Source: JAOEGB01 sp041262585 (GTDB taxonomy: Bacteria; Actinomycetota; Actinomycetes; Streptosporangiales; Streptosporangiaceae). Taken from it: 64,000 bases of DNA. Below, one piece after another: positions 60,051 through 64,000 of the stretch (positions within the stretch are counted from its first letter, which is position 1; each line of letters begins with the position of its first letter). The notes under the pieces are model-generated. The model had not been told where the DNA came from and ran no database searches. It saw only the letters and a program-made list of their open reading frames with translations. The stretch spans positions 1 through 64,000 of the forward strand of contig NZ_JBGCBZ010000018.1 in assembly GCF_041262585.1 (NCBI RefSeq), in the 5' to 3' direction. A program made the translations under genes and the position numbers.

Positions 60051-60064
60051 TACAACATGTTCTG
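60051..60064. promoter_or_regulatory. Candidate operator between the PLP enzyme and LacI genes
   Basis: TACAACATGTTCTG, with a perfect AACATGTT core at 60054-60061 and 5 of 7 arm positions symmetric. It sits in the short gap between the divergent genes and could be the autoregulatory site of the LacI protein. Its sequence differs clearly from the GCGC-centred site at 58810. Confidence 0.45.
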
Positions 60065-60094
60065 GATTGATCGCCCGGTGGGTGAGAGGTGAGG

Positions 60095-61126
60095 ATGAGC
60101 CGCCGCAGGACCACGATGGCCGATGTCGCCCGGCATGCGGGGGTCAGCCTCAAGACGGTCTCCCGGGTGGTGAACCAGGAGCCCCACGTACGGCAGGACC
60201 TGGTGCGACGCGTCCAGGAATCGATCACGACGCTGGGGTTCCGCCGCAACGAGGCCGCCAGTCGGCTCGCGCGCGGCGAATCGGTCCTCACCCTGGGCCT
60301 GGTGATCGAGAACATCTCCAACGAGTTCTACTCACGCCTCGCCAAGGCCGTGGAGTCGGCCGCCGCGGCACACGACGCCCTGGTGATGTTCGGCAGCTAC
60401 GAGGAGCGGGCCGACCGCGAGGTCATGCTCATCGACACGATGTACGGCCGCGGGGTGGACGCCATGGTCATCGTCCCGACCGCCGGGGACCACGGCTGGC
60501 TGGGAGAGTACCTCGCGAGCGGGCTCACCGCGGTCTACGTCGACCGGGTGCCCGAAGGGCTGGCGGACGTGGACGCCGTGCTGCTCGACGCCGACTCGGG
60601 CGGCCGGATCGCCACCGAGCACCTGCTCGCGTACGGCCACCGGCGTATCGCGCTCATCTCGGACAGCGACCCGTTGAGCTCGGTGCACGCCAGGGCCGAG
60701 GGGCACCGTACGGCGCTGCGTGCCGCCGGGGTCGCCGTGGACCCGGCGCTGTGCGTGACCGGAGTGTTCGAGCCCTGGCGGGTCGAGCACGAGGTGCTGC
60801 GGCTGCTCGCGCTGCCCGACCCGCCGACCGCGTTCTTCGCCACCAACAACCGTGCCGCGATGGGCCTCATTCAGGCCCTGCGTGACCATCCGGGTCCCCG
60901 GCCGGCGTTCGTCGGCTTCGACGATTTCGAGATGGCGGGAGCGTTCACGCCGGGGGCCACGGTGGTGCGCTACGACGTCGGGCGCCTCGGCAGCGCGGCG
61001 GTGGAACTCCTGCTCGCCCGAATGCGGGATCCGGCGCGTCCGAGGCGGCGCGTGACCGTGCCGGTCGAGCTCGTCGTCCGCGGCTCGGGAGAGCTGCCGC
61101 CGCCGACCAGAGCCATGGCCGTGTAG
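60095..61126 (+). CDS. LacI family transcriptional regulator
   Basis: A 343-aa repressor. The N-terminal helix-turn-helix is TTMADVARHAGVSLKTVSRVVNQEPHV, and the periplasmic-binding-protein-like effector domain follows (LGLVIENISNEFYSRLAKAVESAA; GVDAMVIVPTAGDHGWLGEYL; ATEHLLAYGHRRIALISD; PTAFFATNNRAAMGLIQAL; FVGFDDFEMAGAFTPGATVV). ATG 60095 is preferred because GAGAGG is well spaced; a GTG at 60089 is possible. It is divergent from the PLP enzyme, its likely target. Control of the nearby sugar operon is possible but not shown. Confidence 0.92.
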   Translation: MSRRRTTMADVARHAGVSLKTVSRVVNQEPHVRQDLVRRVQESITTLGFRRNEAASRLARGESVLTLGLVIENISNEFYSRLAKAVESAAAAHDALVMFGSYEERADREVMLIDTMYGRGVDAMVIVPTAGDHGWLGEYLASGLTAVYVDRVPEGLADVDAVLLDADSGGRIATEHLLAYGHRRIALISDSDPLSSVHARAEGHRTALRAAGVAVDPALCVTGVFEPWRVEHEVLRLLALPDPPTAFFATNNRAAMGLIQALRDHPGPRPAFVGFDDFEMAGAFTPGATVVRYDVGRLGSAAVELLLARMRDPARPRRRVTVPVELVVRGSGELPPPTRAMAV

Positions 61127-61142
61127 GAGGAGACGCCTGCTG

Positions 61143-61324
61143 GTGCTCCCGGTGAGCTACCCCCTGCTGCTCGCCTTACGTCGGCAAGGTCAGCCCGCTC
61201 ACCTTCTACCGCAAAGCCTGGCCCGCGATCGAGCTGGCCCTCGTCTCCTGCTCGTCGGGTCGGGACCATGCCCCTCACCCAGCGGGTCACCACCGAGCGC
61301 CTGGGCGTGGACCGCGACTACAGA
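61143..61324 (+). pseudogene. Decayed fragment of a dicarboxylate/amino acid:cation symporter (DAACS)
   Basis: Joining frames gives VLPVSYPLLLA, then YVGKVSPLTFYRKAWPAIELALVSCSS, then TMPLTQRVTTERLGVDRDY. This order matches the middle of DAACS/SDF symporters (a KxSPxxFxRKAxPA region followed by SS..T-P-T and V-RLGV). At least two frameshifts, near 61176 and 61255, separate the pieces. Both ends are missing. It is a clear relic, too short to be functional. The family call rests on remembered motifs. Confidence 0.55.
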
Positions 61325-61386
61325 TGGCGACGGGCGATACATAGCTCGTGGGGCGGCGCCTGTGCCCCATTCATCCGATGTATCGC

Positions 61387-61415
61387 TTGACGGACGGATA
61401 AACAGATTTTACTTT
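61387..61415 (+). promoter_or_regulatory. Promoter of the aldehyde oxidoreductase operon
   Basis: TTGACG (61387-61392) and TACTTT (61410-61415) with an exact 17-bp spacer in an unusually AT-rich stretch. Only seven bases separate the -10 box from the ATG at 61423, so the transcript should be leaderless or nearly so; no ribosome site is present. Confidence 0.65.
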
Positions 61416-61422
61416 CGGCGGT

Positions 61423-62010
61423 ATGAATAGCGGTGATCTATCCCGGCGGGGGTTCTTCGCGCAGGCCGCCGTAGCCTCGGTCGGGATGGCGGTGCCCGCG
61501 TCCGTCCAGCTAAGTCCCCCAGACGCCCAACCGAGCCCCCCGGACGCGGACGGCCTGGTAGAGGTCGCGTTCACGGTGAACGGGAAGAGCGAGCGGCTCC
61601 GCGTCGACCCGCGGATCACACTGCTCGACGCGCTGCGGGAACGGCTGGGGTTGACCGGCACGAAAAAGGGCTGCGACCGCGGCCAATGCGGGGCGTGCAC
61701 CGTGCACGTGGACGGTAGGCGGGTGCTGTCGTGCCTGACGCTCGTGGCCACGATGGACGGCAAGCGGCTCACCACCATCGAGGGCCTGGCCAAGGGCGAC
61801 CGGATTCACCCGGTGCAGCAGGCGTTCATCGACTGCGACGGCTTCCAGTGCGGGTTCTGCACCCCGGGACAGATCATGTCGGCGGTGGCCGTCCTGCGCG
61901 AGGGGCACGCGAAGAGCGACGAGGAGATCCGGGAGGCCATGTCGGGCAACATCTGCCGCTGCGGGGCGTACCCGAACATCGTCGAGGCCGTGAAGAAGGC
62001 GAGATCCTGA
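61423..62010 (+). CDS. paoA: Periplasmic aldehyde oxidoreductase, 2Fe-2S subunit (PaoA type)
   Basis: A 195-aa iron-sulfur subunit with a twin-arginine signal (LSRRGFFAQAAVASVGMAVPA), so the folded enzyme is exported. The first cluster ligands are in KKGCDRGQCGACTVHVDGRRVLSC. The second, helical cluster domain carries QCGFCTPGQIMSAVAVL and NICRCGAYPNIVEAV. This is the electron-transfer subunit of a xanthine oxidase-family molybdoenzyme that oxidises aldehydes. It overlaps paoB at TGATG. Predicted leaderless transcription from the promoter at 61387. Confidence 0.9.
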   Translation: MNSGDLSRRGFFAQAAVASVGMAVPASVQLSPPDAQPSPPDADGLVEVAFTVNGKSERLRVDPRITLLDALRERLGLTGTKKGCDRGQCGACTVHVDGRRVLSCLTLVATMDGKRLTTIEGLAKGDRIHPVQQAFIDCDGFQCGFCTPGQIMSAVAVLREGHAKSDEEIREAMSGNICRCGAYPNIVEAVKKARS

Positions 62011-62975
62011 TGCGCGCCTTCGACTTCGCCGCTCCGCGCGACATCGCCGACGCCCTCCGCCTGGCGGGGGACGGATCGGCCTTCCTCGCGGGCGGCACCA
62101 CGCTGGTCGACCTGATGAAGCTCAGTGTGCTCGCGCCCGAACACGTCATCGACATCAACCACCTCCCGCTGCGAGGGATCAGGCTCGGACCCAACGGCCT
62201 GCGCATCGGCGCGCTCGAACGGATGGACGACGTCGCCCGCCACGGCGCCGTCGCCGCCCAGTACCCGCTCATCTCACGTGCGCTGCTCCTCAGCGCCTCG
62301 CCGCAGATACGCAACATGGCCAGCATCGGCGGCAACCTCATGCAGCGGACCCGGTGCGGCTACTTCCGCGACGTGGCGACGTCGTGCAACAAACGCAACC
62401 CCGGCAGCGGATGCCCGGCACAGACCGGCGACAACCGGGGCCACGCCGTACTGGGCACGAGCGCCTCCTGCGCCGCCACCCACGCCAGCGACGTCGCGGT
62501 GGCTTTGGTCGCGCTGGACGCCTCCGTACGGCTGCGCGGCCGCGATGGGGAGCGATCGGTACGGCTGGCTGATTTCTACCTGCTGCCCGGCGACACCCCC
62601 AACGTGGAGAACCGGCTGCGGCCGGGTGAGATCATCACGGAGGTGATCGTGCCGCGCCTCAAGTGGGCCAGGCACTCGACCTACGTAAAGGTCCGTGACC
62701 GGCAGTCGTACGAGTTCGCGCTGGCCTCGGCCGCCGTCGCGGTCGACCTCCACGGCGGCGCGGTGCGCGACGCGCGGATCGCGGTCGGCGGTGTGGGGAC
62801 CGTGCCCTGGCGGCTGCCCACCGTCGAGGCGGCCCTGCGTGCCGGGCAGAGCTTCGAGCAGGCGGCCGCGCTCGCCGCGGAGGGCGCGCGTCCCCTGGCA
62901 GGCAACGCCTTCAAGGTGAAACTGGTGCAGCGCACGATCCTGCGCGCCCTGACGGAGGTGGCAGGCTCACGATGA
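62010..62975 (+). CDS. paoB: Aldehyde oxidoreductase FAD-binding subunit (PaoB type)
   Basis: A 321-aa FAD subunit. The FAD motifs are FLAGGTTLVDLMKLSVLAP and IRNMASIGGNLMQRTRCGYFRD. The insert CGYFRDVATSCNKRNPGSGC carries the cysteines that hold a 4Fe-4S cluster in E. coli PaoB. SYEFALASAAVAVDL and GGVGTVPWRLPTVEAAL follow. The start ATG overlaps the paoA stop by one base and the stop overlaps paoC by four, so all three subunits are translationally coupled. Confidence 0.9.
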   Translation: MRAFDFAAPRDIADALRLAGDGSAFLAGGTTLVDLMKLSVLAPEHVIDINHLPLRGIRLGPNGLRIGALERMDDVARHGAVAAQYPLISRALLLSASPQIRNMASIGGNLMQRTRCGYFRDVATSCNKRNPGSGCPAQTGDNRGHAVLGTSASCAATHASDVAVALVALDASVRLRGRDGERSVRLADFYLLPGDTPNVENRLRPGEIITEVIVPRLKWARHSTYVKVRDRQSYEFALASAAVAVDLHGGAVRDARIAVGGVGTVPWRLPTVEAALRAGQSFEQAAALAAEGARPLAGNAFKVKLVQRTILRALTEVAGSR

Positions 62976-64000
62976 GATCGGTGGGCAGATCGGTGGACAG
63001 GGAGGACGGGCCGCTCAAGGTCACCGGCGCGGCGGTCTACGCCGCCGACCACCACCCCGACCGGCTCGCCTACGGCTACCTGCTGACCAGCACGATCGCG
63101 CGTGGCTCCATCCTTGGCATGGACACAGGCCAGGCGGCGAAGGCTCCGGGAGTGCTCGCGATCTACACGCCGTTCGACCCGCTCAAGCTCTACCGCTATG
63201 CCAAGGAGGAGAACGCCGAGCTCACACCGCCGCTACAGAACACCGACGTCCGCTACTACGGCCAGGCCATCGGGCTGGTCGTGGCGGAGACGTTCGAGCA
63301 GGCCAGGGATGCCGCGGCGCTGGTGATCACCCAGTACAGCGCCCAGCCGCCCCGCGCGTCCTTCACGGACGGCATGCCGAGCGCCACCCCGCCGCCGAGC
63401 GGCACATCCGTCGTGGACGTGCTGGCCCCCGGGGTCACCTCCATCGACGAGGCGCTGGCGGCCGGCGACGTCACCGTCACCGCGACGTACAGCACGCCCG
63501 CCGAGACCCACGTCGCGATGGAACCCCACGCCACGACGGCGTTCTGGACCGCGGACCAGCTCACGATCTACACCGCGACCCAGGGCGTACGGCTGGTCGT
63601 GGACCGCCTGACCGAGACGCTCGGCATCGAGGCCGCGAAGATCCACGTCATCAACCCGTACGTCGGCGGCGGCTTCGGCAACAAATGGGGCATGTGGGCG
63701 CACACCCCGCTGACCGCGGCGGCGGCGCGCGCTCTCGGCCGCCCGGTCAAGACCGTCCTCACCCGCGAGCAGGTGTACAGCGTGGTCGGGCACCGGCCGC
63801 CCAGCAGCCAGACCGTCTCGCTCGGCGCCGCCCGGGACGGCACGCTCGTCGCCGTCAAGAACGATGGCGTCTCCGGCAAGTCGGCCTCGAACAACTTCTA
63901 CGAACCGGTCGCCAACCTCTCTCTCGCCCTGTACGGCTCCGCCAACCTCCACGTGAGCAGGAAGGTCGTCACGCTGGACGTGCCGGTCACGACCATCATG
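62972..64000 (+). CDS. paoC: Aldehyde oxidoreductase molybdenum-binding subunit (PaoC type), partial
   Basis: The first 343 residues of the catalytic subunit; the gene runs off the window. It begins MRSVGRSVDREDGPLKVTGAA with ATG in an ATGA overlap with paoB. Xanthine oxidase-family motifs: AYGYLLTSTIARGSILGMD, DVRYYGQAIGLVVAETFEQARDAA, HVAMEPHATTAFW and the molybdopterin-contact region NPYVGGGFGNKWGMWAHTPLTAAAARALGRPVK. The active-site glutamate would lie beyond the window. Substrate specificity (aldehydes rather than purines) is inferred from the PaoA/PaoB partners. Confidence 0.88.
   Translation, partial: MRSVGRSVDREDGPLKVTGAAVYAADHHPDRLAYGYLLTSTIARGSILGMDTGQAAKAPGVLAIYTPFDPLKLYRYAKEENAELTPPLQNTDVRYYGQAIGLVVAETFEQARDAAALVITQYSAQPPRASFTDGMPSATPPPSGTSVVDVLAPGVTSIDEALAAGDVTVTATYSTPAETHVAMEPHATTAFWTADQLTIYTATQGVRLVVDRLTETLGIEAAKIHVINPYVGGGFGNKWGMWAHTPLTAAAARALGRPVKTVLTREQVYSVVGHRPPSSQTVSLGAARDGTLVAVKNDGVSGKSASNNFYEPVANLSLALYGSANLHVSRKVVTLDVPVTTIM

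Overview
This is a high-GC actinomycete chromosome segment, most likely from a sporulating filamentous genus of the Streptosporangiaceae type. The evidence is very GC-rich third codon positions, frequent GTG/TTG starts, an SsgB-type sporulation regulator, a DUF574 methyltransferase, AfsR/SARP and LAL-type LuxR regulators and a large RiPP cluster. The genus is inferred from style only; there is no rRNA in the window.

1-20 kb is ordinary chromosomal content: a rhomboid protease, an F420-type nitroreductase, a TetR/MFS efflux pair with two matching palindromes between them, 6-phosphogluconate dehydrogenase, a TIGR03118-type secreted protein, a sulfotransferase, an anti-sigma-type ATPase, an NhaA-DsbA fusion antiporter, an adenosine deaminase, an AAA ATPase followed by two RlaP-like nucleotidyltransferases, and a secreted CBM/FN3/DUF1080 protein. 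20-28 kb holds tRNA-Val(GAC), tRNA-Cys and tRNA-Gly, then hutH, a pabB/pabC pair, an LVIVD lipoprotein, a DUF305 protein, ssgB and a second tRNA-Val(CAC). A dispersed repeat with core TGCATGATCACG occurs both at the left edge and beside the first tRNA cluster.

28.3-50.2 kb is the centre of interest: sixteen closely packed or overlapping minus-strand genes forming a lanthipeptide locus that combines class I and class II machinery. In transcription order they are: LanM; an 82-aa candidate precursor; a LAL LuxR regulator; a SARP regulator; a cytoplasmic subtilase; a GAF protein; a 61-aa acidic protein; a zinc-ribbon/adenylate-cyclase/ATPase; an ATP-grasp ligase with a graspetide-maturase-like C-terminal signature; a split LanB (separate SpaB_C elimination protein, then glutamylation protein); two near-identical LanA precursors; LanC; and two ABC exporters. 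A perfect 16-bp hairpin sits between the second lanA and lanC and probably keeps lanA transcript in excess. The twin precursors share the core TTDGCTSSC(V/I)CTIAC, and one has an acidic DETF tail. A combined thioether plus omega-ester/amide product is a testable possibility.

50.3-52.3 kb is degraded: an orphan lipoprotein and a frameshifted GIY-YIG/T5orf172 relic. 52.3-58.9 kb is a sugar-uptake operon (binding protein, two permeases, GH2 beta-galactosidase) behind a recognisable promoter and a perfect LacI-type palindrome. 58.9-64 kb carries a Cys/Met-metabolism PLP enzyme divergent from a LacI regulator, a decayed DAACS symporter fragment, and a PaoABC-type periplasmic aldehyde oxidoreductase operon that runs off the window end.
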